Assembly: GCF_033542235.1 (NCBI RefSeq)
Contig: NZ_JAWRCU010000023.1
Location: 1 to 64,000 of the forward strand
DNA length: 64,000 bases
Source of the DNA: JAWRCU01 sp033542235
Lineage (GTDB): Bacteria; Pseudomonadota; Alphaproteobacteria; Rhizobiales; Rhizobiaceae
Direction of reading: 5' to 3'
A program made the position numbers and the translations under genes. Within the stretch, counting starts at the first letter, position 1. Each line of letters begins with the position of its first letter. The notes under the pieces were generated by a model, which was not told the origin of the DNA, did not search any database, and saw only the letters and a list, made by a program, of their open reading frames with translations. This document shows, in pieces, positions 43,703 through 52,957 of this stretch.

Positions 43703-44617
43703 CTTCCCAATCTTCTCCACGTCATAAGGCGCGGTTTGGTAGACTTGGTTGATCCAATTGCCGAAGAGCAGATGTGCGTGCGAGCGCCAGCGGTTGAGCG
43801 GCGGCCGGCTTGGATTGTCTTCGGGAAAATATCCGTGCGGCACCTCGATCGGCGTGCCGGCGGCTACGTCGCGGTCATACTCTTCCTTGAGCGACGTGGA
43901 GTCGTATTCGATGTGGTTGAACATATAGAGCCGGTTGCCGGTCTTTTCGGCAATCAGGCTGGGCCCGGTTTCATCTGAATCCATGAGCATCTCCAGGCCC
44001 GAGCCGGCAGGAATGTCGGCGGCTCGCACCTCCGTCCAGCGCGAAACAGGAATGGCGAAGTCGTCCGAGAAGCCGGCGAGATAGGGCGAGGCCGGAGCGT
44101 TGTTGCGATGGCGGAAGACGCCGAAGGCCTTTTTCTCAAGCGTATGTTTGGGAACGCCATGGAAATACCGGGCTGCCGCCATTGCTCCCCAGCAGATGAA
44201 GAAGGAGGAATGGACGTGGGACGTGGTCCAATCGAAGATGCGCGTCAGCTCGTCCCAATAGGTGACCTCCTCGAAGGGCAGGAGCTCGATGGGCGCGCCG
44301 GTCACGATAAACCCATCGAATCTGCGCCCCGCTACCTCCTCCCACGTCTGGTAGAAGGAGATGAGATGGTCCTCCGGCGTGTTCTTGGCCTTGTGATTGC
44401 CGATGCGCACCAAGGTCAGTTCCACCTGAAGGGGCGTGGCGCCGATCAGCCGTGCGAACTGCGTCTCCGTGCGGATCTTGTTGGGCATGAGGTTCAAGAG
44501 CCCGATCTGCAGCGGACGAATATCCTGCCGCAGCGCCGTCCGTTCGTCCATCACCGATACGCCCTCGCGCACGAGCACGTCGTGGGCGGGAAGCTGATTG
44601 GGAATTTTGATAGGCAT
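43691..44617 (-). CDS. metA: MetA-type homoserine O-acyltransferase, predicted acetyl-specific
   Basis: 308 residues. Catalytic Cys142 (FFICWGAM), His235 and Glu237 (FNHIEYD) are exact. Residue 111 is Glu (TGAPIE), where E. coli succinyltransferase has Gly; in studied MetA proteins Glu111 marks acetyl-CoA users. So it probably makes O-acetylhomoserine for methionine synthesis. A SAM-II riboswitch and terminator precede the gene. The last codons lie in a 7-bp repeat. Confidence 0.93.
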
Positions 44618-44633
44618 GCGTAAGCTCTAAACA

Positions 44634-44665
44634 ACAAAAAACCGGCGGCGAAAGTCGCAACCGGT
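44634..44665 (-). terminator. Intrinsic terminator between the SAM-II riboswitch and metA
   Basis: On the minus strand a stem ACCGG / CCGGT with an inner stem GCGA / TCGC (TT/CG internal loop) is followed by TTTTTGTTG. It ends about 16 bases before the metA start. With the riboswitch just upstream it offers a transcriptional off-switch at high SAM. Confidence 0.8.
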
Positions 44666-44689
44666 CCAAATGGCCTCTGGGCCTTACGG

Positions 44690-44740
44690 TCCTTTAGCGA
44701 CTTCTTTAACGTGGCTGCAAGCCGACCGGCCAAATCACCA
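44690..44740 (-). promoter_or_regulatory. SAM-II riboswitch of metA
   Basis: Minus-strand order GTGATTTGGCC, then CTTGCAGCCACGTTAAA, then GTCGCTAAAG, the conserved core of the SAM-II (metA) aptamer, which folds as a pseudoknot. It lies about 75 bases ahead of metA in the divergent metA-hisC gap. Recognised by eye against the family consensus. Confidence 0.85.
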
Positions 44741-44830
44741 CGGAACACTGCACATTTAGAGCCGCCAAACCTTTGCGTCAACAAGGAAGCTTTGCTAGAC
44801 GCATCGCACATCCTGACAGAGAGTCTTCCC

Positions 44831-45934
44831 GTGAACAAACCGTTGCGCCCCTTGCCGAAAACCGGCGTCCTGGACATCGCACCCTACGTGCCCGGCAAGA
44901 GCACCGCGCCTGCCGGTGTCGCGAAGGTCCATAAGCTCTCGTCCAATGAGAACCCGCTCGGCGCCTCGCCAGCGGCGATCGAGGCAGTGAAGAAGCTTGC
45001 CGCCAAGATGGAGTTTTATCCCGACGGCTCGGCGCAGCGGCTGCGCCAGGCGATCGGCGCCGCGCATGGGCTCAATCCCGACAACATCGTCTGCTCGAAC
45101 GGCTCCGACGAAATCATCGGGCTTTTAGCGCAGACCTATCTCGGGCCGGGCGACGAGGGCATCATCACCGAGCATGGCTTCCTCGTCTATCGCAATTACA
45201 TCCAGGCGGCGAGCGCCGTCCCGGTCGTGGCCAAGGAAAGCAACGAGCGCGCCGATGTCGACGCCATCCTCGCGGCGGTCACCGACAGAACGAAGATCGT
45301 CTTCCTTGCTAACCCGAACAACCCGACCGGCACCTATCTCCCGTTCGAGGAGGTGCGCCGGCTGCATTCGGCGCTGCCGAAAAGCGTGCTCCTGCTGCTC
45401 GACGCGGCCTACGCGGAATATGTCCGCCGCAACGACTACGAGGCCGGAATCGAGCTTGTCTCGTCGTCCGAGAACGTCGTTATGACGCGCACCTTCTCGA
45501 AGGTGCATGGGCTAGGCGGGATGCGCATCGGCTGGGTCTATGCGCCCGGCCATATCGTAGATGCACTGAACCGCATGCGCGGGCCGTTCAACGTCAACGC
45601 CGCCGCGATCGAGGCTGGCGTCGCCGCAATGGGCGACCGGGACCATGTCGAGGCGAGTGTCGCGCACAATAGCGAGTGGCTGCCCTGGGTGGTGGCGGAG
45701 CTCACCACGCTCGGCCTGAGAGTCACTCCGAGTGTCGGCAATTTCGTGCTCGTTCATTTCCTGGACGACGGCAAGCACACGGCGGAAGTGGCCGACGATT
45801 ATCTCACCCAGCGTGGCTATATCCTGCGGCGCGTCTCGGCCTACGGCTTTCCGAATGCCCTGCGCATGACGGTCGGCACCGAAGAGGCCAATCGTGGCGT
45901 CATTTCGGCTCTTTCTGAATTCTTGAAGAGCTGA
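44831..45934 (+). CDS. hisC: Histidinol-phosphate aminotransferase
   Basis: 367 residues from the GTG at 44831 (GAGAG ahead). A class-I/II PLP aminotransferase with KLSSNENPLG, NPNNPTGTYL and the PLP Lys in TRTFSKVHGLGGMRIGW. HisC converts imidazole-acetol phosphate to histidinol phosphate and, in these bacteria, can also act on phenylpyruvate or prephenate. Its position before tyrC fits a part in aromatic amino-acid synthesis. Divergent from metA. Confidence 0.93.
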   Translation: MNKPLRPLPKTGVLDIAPYVPGKSTAPAGVAKVHKLSSNENPLGASPAAIEAVKKLAAKMEFYPDGSAQRLRQAIGAAHGLNPDNIVCSNGSDEIIGLLAQTYLGPGDEGIITEHGFLVYRNYIQAASAVPVVAKESNERADVDAILAAVTDRTKIVFLANPNNPTGTYLPFEEVRRLHSALPKSVLLLLDAAYAEYVRRNDYEAGIELVSSSENVVMTRTFSKVHGLGGMRIGWVYAPGHIVDALNRMRGPFNVNAAAIEAGVAAMGDRDHVEASVAHNSEWLPWVVAELTTLGLRVTPSVGNFVLVHFLDDGKHTAEVADDYLTQRGYILRRVSAYGFPNALRMTVGTEEANRGVISALSEFLKS

Positions 45935-45956
45935 TTGAGAGTTCGGAACAGATGTC

Positions 45957-46137
45957 GCGCCCCTTCGCGCCCCCCTCTGTCCTGCCGGACATCTCCCCCA
46001 CAAGGGGGGAGATTGCGCCTTCACCTATGATTTCGCCAATCTCCAAGGATGGCGGTTGGCGAAACCAAAGCGGCCGGCCAATCTCCCCCCTTGTGGGGGA
46101 GATGTCCGGCAGGACAGAGGGGGGCGCGAAGGGGCGC
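45957..46137. repeat. Long inverted repeat between hisC and tyrC
   Basis: Two arms of about 57 bases, nearly perfect complements (GCGCCCCTTCGCGCCCCCCT... and its mirror), each with its own internal hairpin ATCTCCCC / GGGGGAGAT. A 65-base core with CGCCAATCTCC / GGCGAAACC words separates them. Transcribed through, it would form a very stable cruciform-like RNA between the two genes. Confidence 0.88.
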
Positions 46138-46159
46138 GGTCGTCTCCGCCATTCCATCA

Positions 46160-47134
46160 ATGCCACACCGGTCCAAGCCCTTGTCTGATCCTCTTTTCAA
46201 CAAAATCGCCCTCATAGGCATCGGCCTCATCGGCTCGTCTCTTGCCCGCGTCGTGCGGCGCGAGAAGCTTGCCGGCCACATCGCCATCTCGACCCGCAGC
46301 GCAGCGACGCTCAAGCGCGCCGAGGAGCTTCGTCTCGGGGATTCCTATTTCGTGGACCCCGGTGATGCCGTGCGCGGGGCCGACCTCATCATCATCTCGG
46401 TCCCTGTCGGCTCGTCAGGCGAGGTCGCTCAAGCCATAGCGCCGGCGCTCAAGCCGGGGGCGATCCTCACCGATGTCGGCTCGACCAAGCGTTCGGTCAT
46501 TGCGCAAGTCGAGCCGCACGTGCCGGAAGGCGTTCATTTCATTCCGGGCCATCCGCTGGCCGGCACGGAGAAATCGGGACCAGACGCCGGCTTTGCCGAT
46601 CTCTTCGAGAACCGCTGGTGCATCTTCACGCCGCTGCCCGGCACCGACACTGAAGCGCTCGAACGCCTGTCGGAGTTCTGGCGCCGTTGCGGCTCCAATA
46701 TCGATACCATGGATGCCGAGCATCACGACATGGTGCTCGCCATCGTGTCGCACCTGCCGCACATCATTGCCTACAACATCGTCGGGACGGCCGACGACCT
46801 GCAAGCGGTGACCAAGACGGAAGTCATCAAATATTCGGCCTCCGGCTTCCGCGATTTCACGCGCCTGGCCGCCTCTGACCCGACCATGTGGCGCGACGTG
46901 TGCCTGCACAACAGGGACGCGATCCTCGAAATGCTGGCGCGCTTCTCGGAGGATCTGTCGTCTTTGCAGCGGGCGATCCGATGGGGCGATGGCGACAAGC
47001 TATTCGACCTCTTCACCCGCACGCGCGCCATACGGCGGTCGATCATCGAAGCGGGGCAGGAGATCGACGCGCCCGATTTCGGCCGCCAGGCGGTCGAGCA
47101 CCCGCAGGGCCTCGATCAGGTGAAGAAATCATAG
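46160..47134 (+). CDS. tyrC: Prephenate/arogenate dehydrogenase
   Basis: 324 residues from the ATG at 46160; the open frame upstream runs through the inverted repeat and is not credible. Rossmann motif GIGLIGSSLA, then DVGSTKRSV, PGHPLAGTEKSG and the SHLPHIIAYN segment of TyrA-type dehydrogenases. It makes tyrosine precursor from prephenate or arogenate. Downstream of hisC, and probably a functional pair. Confidence 0.93.
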   Translation: MPHRSKPLSDPLFNKIALIGIGLIGSSLARVVRREKLAGHIAISTRSAATLKRAEELRLGDSYFVDPGDAVRGADLIIISVPVGSSGEVAQAIAPALKPGAILTDVGSTKRSVIAQVEPHVPEGVHFIPGHPLAGTEKSGPDAGFADLFENRWCIFTPLPGTDTEALERLSEFWRRCGSNIDTMDAEHHDMVLAIVSHLPHIIAYNIVGTADDLQAVTKTEVIKYSASGFRDFTRLAASDPTMWRDVCLHNRDAILEMLARFSEDLSSLQRAIRWGDGDKLFDLFTRTRAIRRSIIEAGQEIDAPDFGRQAVEHPQGLDQVKKS

Positions 47135-47142
47135 AGCAGGAT

Positions 47143-47260
47143 GAATCGGATCGGATTCATTCATCCTGCTCTAAGTCTTTGTTTTGACGCATGATCTTAT
47201 CCGAAAGGTCTGCAACTTTTTTTGCGTCGCTGACCTTCGGTTCGGGATCATGCTATAGAG
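47143..47260. repeat. AGCAGGATGAATC palindrome plus GCATGATC...GATCATGC element
   Basis: An inverted repeat AGCAGGATGAATC / GATTCATTCATCCTGCT (47143-47172), then the GCATGATCTTATCCGAAAGG...TTCGGGATCATGCTATAG element. It fills the convergent gap after tyrC, and its right end holds the stop codon of the DUF2125 gene. Confidence 0.82.
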
Positions 47261-48242
47261 GCGGGATCACGCCGAGCGGGATGAAGCCGAGCGTCGCCTT
47301 GCCCCCCTTTACCTTCAGCGGCAGCGATGGGTTGCTGCCGAGTACCGCAAGGCCGCCGAAGCTCGACCTGATCTGATCGGCATTGGACGGAAAAGCCTGC
47401 GCAAGGTGCTCGGCAAGCGCTTTCGGGTTGTGAATCGTGACCTTCAGGTCGGCATCCAGCAGTCCGTCATTGGCCACCGAGAACGGCCCGGATAGCGAGA
47501 GACCGGTCTGCGTGTCAGCGGAAAGGTCGAATGTCCGGATCGTGCCGGAATGACCGCGCAGGCTGTTCTCTCCGGACAGCACGAGATTCACGCCACCCAC
47601 GATCGTGAGGTCGGCCGCGCCGGCGAACGGCGGCAGGCGCACCCCTTGCGTCAGCGTCGGATCAATCGCTGCATCGGTGATGCTTGCGGCCAGGTCGAGA
47701 TCGCCATCAGTGCGGCGCGCATGCACTTCCACATGGGTGGCGCCGAACAGGCTTGCCGCCGAACCGCCTGCAGCCGCCTTCACGGCAAGCTTGTCGATTG
47801 CGGTCGATACGCGCTCGGGAAAGTCGGTCGCAAGCCGCACGCTGGCGCGCAGCTTGTCCCAATCGAAGCCGAGCGCGCCGATATTGGGCGCCGTCACCAT
47901 GGCCGGGCTGTCCAGTTCCGCGACGATATGGAGGGGATCGTAGACCTGCGCCGCGGAACGGAACGCGGCCGCGGATGCCGTGAGACCTTGCCGCGAATCT
48001 TCGTAGCGCACGCTGTCGCAGAACAAGCCTATGCGGAACGGGAAGCCTCGCGCCCTGGGCTTCGTGCAGTCGGCCGCTGTGCCGTTACGGTTCAACGAGG
48101 CAATGACTGTCGCGACCGTCGTCTCCAGCCTGTTCGCAAAATAGAACCAGGCGATGCTGTAGCCGCCGAACAGGATCACAATGAAGACGGTGAGCCAGAA
48201 GAAGCGGCGGTTATAGTTTGGTTTCGCTTTGCTTGACGCCAT
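47253..48242 (-). CDS. DUF2125 membrane-anchored protein
   Basis: 329 residues from the ATG at 48242. A single N-terminal membrane helix (FFWLTVFIVILFGGYSIAWFY in part) anchors a large periplasmic beta-rich domain with CTKPRARGFPFRIGLFCDSV, the DUF2125 signature. Function unknown; the family is widespread in rhizobia and usually next to tyrC, as here. The stop codon lies in the repeat element. Confidence 0.85.
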   Translation of the reverse strand: MASSKAKPNYNRRFFWLTVFIVILFGGYSIAWFYFANRLETTVATVIASLNRNGTAADCTKPRARGFPFRIGLFCDSVRYEDSRQGLTASAAAFRSAAQVYDPLHIVAELDSPAMVTAPNIGALGFDWDKLRASVRLATDFPERVSTAIDKLAVKAAAGGSAASLFGATHVEVHARRTDGDLDLAASITDAAIDPTLTQGVRLPPFAGAADLTIVGGVNLVLSGENSLRGHSGTIRTFDLSADTQTGLSLSGPFSVANDGLLDADLKVTIHNPKALAEHLAQAFPSNADQIRSSFGGLAVLGSNPSLPLKVKGGKATLGFIPLGVIPPL

Positions 48243-48421
48243 CCAATGGTTCTCGCTAACGGATGATCCCGAACCCAAGGTCACGCAGCAAAAGCTGCAG
48301 ATTTTGGGACAAGATCACGAGGTAATACAAACAGTTAGGGCAGTGGGGCGCCCCTTCTCCATTCGCCCCGTCCTAAACCACCATGTCGCGGCGACCGCCG
48401 CAATCCTACTGGCTAGCCGAT

Positions 48422-48982
48422 ATGGGCGATTTTTGGGTGTTTGGATACGGTTCGCTGATGTGGCGGCCAGGCTTTGCGCATGTCGAGACCGCGCGGGCGC
48501 GGTTATTCGGGTTTCGCCGCTCGCTCTGCGTCTACTCCTGGGTGCATCGGGGCACCGAGGCGCGGCCGGGTCTGGTGCTGGGCCTCGACAGGGGCGGGTC
48601 ATGCATCGGGCTAGCTTTCCGCGTGCCGGGCGAATTGCGCGACGAGGTGATCGCCTACCTGCACGAGCGCGAGCTCGTCACCAGCGTCTATCTCGAAAGG
48701 CTGCTGCCTGTGCGGCTCGACACCGGCGCGAGCGCTATGGCGCTCTGCTATGTCGTCGACCGAACGCACAAACAATATGCCGGCTGCCTCTCGGTCGAGG
48801 AGGCTGCCCAGGTCGTATCCGGCGGTGTCGGCCAGTCCGGCCGCAACGAGGAATATCTCTTCAACACGGTCAACCATCTGGAAGCGCTCGGCATACGCGA
48901 TCACTGGCTGGAGAGCGTCGCCTCGCGCGTCCGGGAAGAGGCTTCACCCGTACCGGCACGAAGATACGGCAGCGGCCCCTGA
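48422..48982 (+). CDS. chaC: Gamma-glutamylcyclotransferase (ChaC type)
   Basis: 186 residues from the ATG at 48422 (48383 is an alternative). VFGYGSLMWRPGF carries the substrate-binding GSL loop, and NEEYLF the conserved Glu region of ChaC proteins, which split glutathione into 5-oxoproline and Cys-Gly. Divergent from the DUF2125 gene. Confidence 0.9.
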   Translation: MGDFWVFGYGSLMWRPGFAHVETARARLFGFRRSLCVYSWVHRGTEARPGLVLGLDRGGSCIGLAFRVPGELRDEVIAYLHERELVTSVYLERLLPVRLDTGASAMALCYVVDRTHKQYAGCLSVEEAAQVVSGGVGQSGRNEEYLFNTVNHLEALGIRDHWLESVASRVREEASPVPARRYGSGP

Positions 48983-49026
48983 AATGTCGTCTAAGGGAGC
49001 ATGAACCCGCGCCTGATGCGACGCCG

Positions 49027-49079
49027 AAGCTCACCGACTGTTTAGCTGCGCTGACCTTCGCTCCGGGATCGTGCTCTAA
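49027..49079. repeat. Degenerate copy of the GCATGATC element
   Basis: CTGCGCTGACCTTCGCTCCGGGATCGTGCTCT matches the right half of the element at 61499 with several changes and lacks the left half. It looks like a decayed remnant between chaC and the aldo/keto reductase gene. Confidence 0.6.
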
Positions 49080-49171
49080 CGATAGCGTGAGGATTGGCGG
49101 TTTGAACTTCAGGCGGGCGGCGAGTAGGTTCGGGCCGCTTCCTCCTCGCATGATTCCACGGAGATATGGTC

Positions 49172-50122
49172 ATGGAAAAACGGCGTCTCGGTCGGACCGG
49201 CCTCGCAATCGCGCCGCTGGTGCTCGGCGGCAATGTGTTCGGCTGGACGGCCGACGAGAAGACCTCCTTCGACCTGCTCGATCGCTTCTTCGATGCCGGA
49301 TTCAACGCGATCGACACGGCCGATGCCTATTCGCGCTGGGTGCCCGGCAATAAAGGCGGGGAGTCGGAGACCATCATCGGCAACTGGATGAAGAGCCGCA
49401 AGAACCGCGACAGGGTCATCGTCATCACCAAGGTCGGCTCTGACATGGGGCAGGGCAAGAAGGACCTTTCCGCTACATGGATCGAAAAGGAATCCGAGGC
49501 GTCGCTGAAAAGACTGCAGACCGACGTCATCGACCTCTATCTTTCGCACTGGCCGGATCCAACCGTTCCTTATGACGAGACGCTCGGGGCTTATCAGAAG
49601 CTGATCGAGCAGGGCAAAATCCGCAGTATCGGGGCGTCCAATCTCGATGCTTCCCAACTTGAGACGGCGCTCAAGGTGGCTTCGCAGAAATCGCTGCCGC
49701 GCTACGAGGTGCTGCAGCCCGAATATAATCTCTACGACCGGTCGAGCTTCGACGGCCCGTTGCGCGACCTCTGCGTAAGGGAGGAACTCGGGGTCATAAG
49801 CTATTACGGCCTCGCCAAAGGCTTCCTGAGCGGCAAGTACCGCAGCAAGGCCGATCTTGGCAAAAGCCCGCGCGGCGGCGGGGTCGAGCAATATCTCGAT
49901 CAGCGCGGCTTTCGCATCCTCAAGGCGCTCGACGCCGTCTCGGGGCGGCATTCGGCCAAGCCGGCGGAGGTAGCGCTTGCGTGGATTATCGCGCGGCCGG
50001 GCGTCACCGCCCCGATCGCCAGCGCGACCTCGCTGCCGCAAGTCGAAAGCCTGATCCGTGCCGCGGAGCTGAAGCTCAGCGCGGCTGATATTGCGGAGCT
50101 GGACGCGGCGAGCGCGTTGTAG
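49172..50122 (+). CDS. Aldo/keto reductase
   Basis: 316 residues. GGAG lies eight bases before the ATG at 49172, so it is preferred to the ATG at 49166. TIM-barrel AKR with the catalytic Asp of DTADAYSRW, the Lys of VITKVGS and the His of DLYLSHWPDP; the Tyr of the tetrad is in ADAYS. RSIGASNLDASQL is typical of family members using NADPH. Substrate unknown. Confidence 0.9.
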   Translation: MEKRRLGRTGLAIAPLVLGGNVFGWTADEKTSFDLLDRFFDAGFNAIDTADAYSRWVPGNKGGESETIIGNWMKSRKNRDRVIVITKVGSDMGQGKKDLSATWIEKESEASLKRLQTDVIDLYLSHWPDPTVPYDETLGAYQKLIEQGKIRSIGASNLDASQLETALKVASQKSLPRYEVLQPEYNLYDRSSFDGPLRDLCVREELGVISYYGLAKGFLSGKYRSKADLGKSPRGGGVEQYLDQRGFRILKALDAVSGRHSAKPAEVALAWIIARPGVTAPIASATSLPQVESLIRAAELKLSAADIAELDAASAL

Positions 50123-50147
50123 GGCTGCGTCGCGCGGCTTGGCGCTG

Positions 50148-50232
50148 GGGGACAGTTTACTTTTTTCCGCTTGCGCCAGCTTTGAGCCGCCACGGCCTTT
50201 CTGCGGAAAAAAGTAAACTAAACTGTCCCGGC
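50148..50232. repeat. REP-like palindrome (GGGACAGTTTACTTTTTTCC)
   Basis: GGGGACAGTTTACTTTTTTCCG at the left and CGGAAAAAAGTAAACTAAACTGTCCC at the right are inverted copies around 35 bases. Such sequences accompany REP-associated transposases in other genomes, but no transposase is present here. It lies between convergent genes. Confidence 0.75.
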
Positions 50233-50256
50233 TACTTCCTTGCCGGCGCTCGCTTG

Positions 50257-51051
50257 TCAGCCTGCCACCTCCACGCCCAGCTCCCTCAGCCGCTTTACTG
50301 CCGTCGGTGGGAGCCGGGGCGGATTCTCGGAACGCGCTGCCTCGATCAGCAATTGGTCGCAGGCGGTCTCGGTGTCCCCGATCAGCCGGCCCATGAATTC
50401 CTCCTTGCTGAGCCCTGGCGGGATGGGTTTCAAGAAGCGTGCATGAATCGTTCCGGGATAGCGCAGGAAGGCGCGGCGCGGCCAATAGAGCCCGGCGACA
50501 TGGGCGACCGGCACCACGGGGACGCCGAGCTGAGAATAGAGCTCGACGATGCCGTATTTATAGGCCGGCTCGGCGCCTGGCGGCCGGCGCGTGCCTTCCG
50601 GATAGATGATGAGCTGGCGGCTGTTCAGCGCAAGCTCTTCCTTGGTGGCCCTCACCACGGCCCGCAGGGCCTTGGCGCGGCTGCCACGGTCGACCGGGAT
50701 CATGCGCATCTTGGCGATATACCAGCCGAAGAAGGGGATCCACATCAGCTCGCGCTTCAATATGTAGAGCCCGTCATCGATATAGGGGAGGAAGGCGATC
50801 GCATCCCAGAAGGACTGGTGCTTCGGCGCAAGGATATATGAGCCTTCAGGCAGGTTCTCCTGTCCGGTAATCTCGACCTTCGTGCCGGCGAGCTTCTCGT
50901 GCAGCCAGAGGGAGCTACGCACCCAGAGTTTGGGGACGAACCAGGCCTTATGGCGCGGCCAGAGGAAGTAGAGCGGCGTCCACAGGATCATCTGCGCGAT
51001 CAGGTTCGCGTAAAAGGCGATGTTGAAGACGAGCGAACGGAGAACGAGCAT
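50257..51051 (-). CDS. plsC: 1-Acylglycerol-3-phosphate acyltransferase
   Basis: 264 residues. Catalytic HX4D motif HQSFWD (His78, Asp83) and the phosphate-binding YPEGTR, with an N-terminal membrane helix (about 8-30). It adds the second acyl chain in phosphatidic acid synthesis. Last gene of the ftsE-ftsX-ydcF-plsC series. Confidence 0.93.
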   Translation of the reverse strand: MLVLRSLVFNIAFYANLIAQMILWTPLYFLWPRHKAWFVPKLWVRSSLWLHEKLAGTKVEITGQENLPEGSYILAPKHQSFWDAIAFLPYIDDGLYILKRELMWIPFFGWYIAKMRMIPVDRGSRAKALRAVVRATKEELALNSRQLIIYPEGTRRPPGAEPAYKYGIVELYSQLGVPVVPVAHVAGLYWPRRAFLRYPGTIHARFLKPIPPGLSKEEFMGRLIGDTETACDQLLIEAARSENPPRLPPTAVKRLRELGVEVAG

Positions 51052-51137
51052 GAGGCGGCGCCGGAAATATGGACAGGCGCCGTTGGTTACACCATGCGTA
51101 AAAAAAGGAAAGCTTCGCGAACGGGCTCACGCAGCCG

Positions 51138-51866
51138 TCAGCCTCCGGCCGCGACCGCCGCATCGACCACGGTGAGATTGCCCGGTTTGGCGTTGGGGGG
51201 CTGGACAAGGCCGCGCAGGATCGCCGCCAGATATTTCGTGTATTCGGTCAGCAGCACGCGGATCGCGTCGGGCTTGCCCATCCAGCCGCCATTGTCGAGC
51301 CGGCTGTTCACGACAGGATAGGGTTCTAGCCTGGCCTTCTGCAGCAGGCGGTGCATCTCGAGCAGGCTTCGCGGCATGTGGTAGTTGTTGGTGACGAGGA
51401 TAATGCTCTGATAGGCATGTGCCTCGACCCATTTGGCGCTCTCCTCGGCATTGCCGATCGTGTCCAGCGCGGCGTTGTCTATGTCGACGCAGCATCTGAA
51501 GAGCTGCCTGTCGGCGCCGGTCGCCGCGCGCAGCGCCTCGCGGCTCGCGGTCGGGTTGACGCCGCTGATCAGCAGCCTTTCACCCTTGCCGGACTTCAGC
51601 AGGTCGAGGGCGGCGTCTATCCGCGACTGTCCACCGGTGAGCACGATGATCGCGTCGGCAGCGGCCATGTCTTTGGGCGCGGCCAGGCTGCCGACATGGT
51701 CTGCAAACAGTGCGAAGCCGCCGAGGAAGGACACGCAAAGCAACGAGAGTATTATCGCCGCATATTTCACGGTGTTGACCGTGCGCAGGCGCCAAGCCGA
51801 CTGGCTGAAACTGTTCCCCTTCCCCGGCCGGCCGTTTGCCGACAACGGGAAATCCTGTCCCTTCAT
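51138..51866 (-). CDS. YdcF/SanA-like (DUF218) membrane protein
   Basis: 242 residues from the ATG at 51866. One membrane helix (about 34-55), then a DUF218 domain with AADAIIVLTGGQSRIDAAL, LLISGVNPTAS and VTNNYHMPRSL. These proteins are linked to cell-envelope synthesis by genetics in other bacteria, but the reaction is unknown. It lies between ftsX and plsC on the same strand. Confidence 0.88.
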   Translation of the reverse strand: MKGQDFPLSANGRPGKGNSFSQSAWRLRTVNTVKYAAIILSLLCVSFLGGFALFADHVGSLAAPKDMAAADAIIVLTGGQSRIDAALDLLKSGKGERLLISGVNPTASREALRAATGADRQLFRCCVDIDNAALDTIGNAEESAKWVEAHAYQSIILVTNNYHMPRSLLEMHRLLQKARLEPYPVVNSRLDNGGWMGKPDAIRVLLTEYTKYLAAILRGLVQPPNAKPGNLTVVDAAVAAGG

Positions 51867-51958
51867 GGCCACAGGAATAACCCCGAATTGCGCCAAAGAA
51901 CAGGGTGGAGGGCAAGAAAACGCCGGGGTCCGTGTGCCGCGGTCCGAAACGTCATCGC

Positions 51959-52957
51959 CTATCCTCCATCGGGCGTGCGCATGTCGATGTCGGCGAGATA
52001 GGACACCACCGTGATGTGCGAGGTGATCGCGGTCAGCGCCCCGATCACCAGCACGATCAGCGCCACCCCGAGATAGCCGCTGAGCCCAATTGCGAAATTG
52101 CCGAACAGCGCGCTGGTCTGATCGCCTTCCGGCGTGGCGAAATTCATCGACGACCACCAGGAGAAACCGATGAAGACGACCACCGCTGCGGCGCCGCCGG
52201 CGATCGCCCCTTTCATGCCGGTGACTAGGAAATGGCGACGGAATTCGGCCGCGATGAAGGTCGCTTCGGCGCCGACGAAATGCAGCACCTCGATGATATG
52301 GCCGTTGCCGGCCATCGCGCCGCGCGTCGCGAAGACCACCGAGAGCACCGTCGCCGAAAGCATCAGGATCAGCACCGCCATGCCGATCGTCACCGTGGTG
52401 CGCGCCATCGCGACCAGTCGGTCGACCCAGGTGCGGTGATCGTCCAAGGTCGCCGTCGGCACTTCGGGAGTGATCATCGCCCGCATCTGCTCGAAATCGG
52501 GCGGGTGATCCTCGTCAATTGTGATGACGACGAGCCGCGGCACCGGCAGGTCGTCGACATCGAGGCCAGCGCCGAGCCACGGCTCCAGAAGCCGCGCCGT
52601 GGCCTCCCGGTCGACGATGTGGGCATTCCGCACGCCGGCAAAGCCGCTGGCGATACGCGACACGGTTTCGAGCGCCGCGTCCATGTCGACCCCGTCAGCG
52701 GGCTTCACCTGGATCGTCGCTTCGCGCGAGATCTGGCTTTCCCAGATCACTGCCGAACTGCTGACAAGGGTCACACCCCCCAGCGTCAGGCAGGAAAGGA
52801 ACGTCATGATGGCGATGACGGAGATCAGCGAGCGGCCCGCAACGTTCTGCGAGGGAACGATCGGCGCGGTCTTGCGCTGCGGCCGCGCCACGGGCATCGG
52901 TCTTGGCGGGGGGGCCTCGGCGGCCGCCTGGCCTGCGTGTTCGGCTTCCTCAATCAT
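51959..52957 (-). CDS. ftsX: Cell-division protein FtsX
   Basis: 332 residues from the ATG at 52957. A Pro-rich cytoplasmic head, the first membrane helix (about 43-65), a periplasmic domain (about 66-165), and three further helices (TIGMAVLILMLSATVLSVVF; IAGGAAAVVVFIGF; GVALIVLVIGALTAI). It forms the membrane part of FtsEX, which controls peptidoglycan hydrolases at division. Its start overlaps the ftsE stop by eight bases. Confidence 0.92.
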   Translation of the reverse strand: MIEEAEHAGQAAAEAPPPRPMPVARPQRKTAPIVPSQNVAGRSLISVIAIMTFLSCLTLGGVTLVSSSAVIWESQISREATIQVKPADGVDMDAALETVSRIASGFAGVRNAHIVDREATARLLEPWLGAGLDVDDLPVPRLVVITIDEDHPPDFEQMRAMITPEVPTATLDDHRTWVDRLVAMARTTVTIGMAVLILMLSATVLSVVFATRGAMAGNGHIIEVLHFVGAEATFIAAEFRRHFLVTGMKGAIAGGAAAVVVFIGFSWWSSMNFATPEGDQTSALFGNFAIGLSGYLGVALIVLVIGALTAITSHITVVSYLADIDMRTPDGG

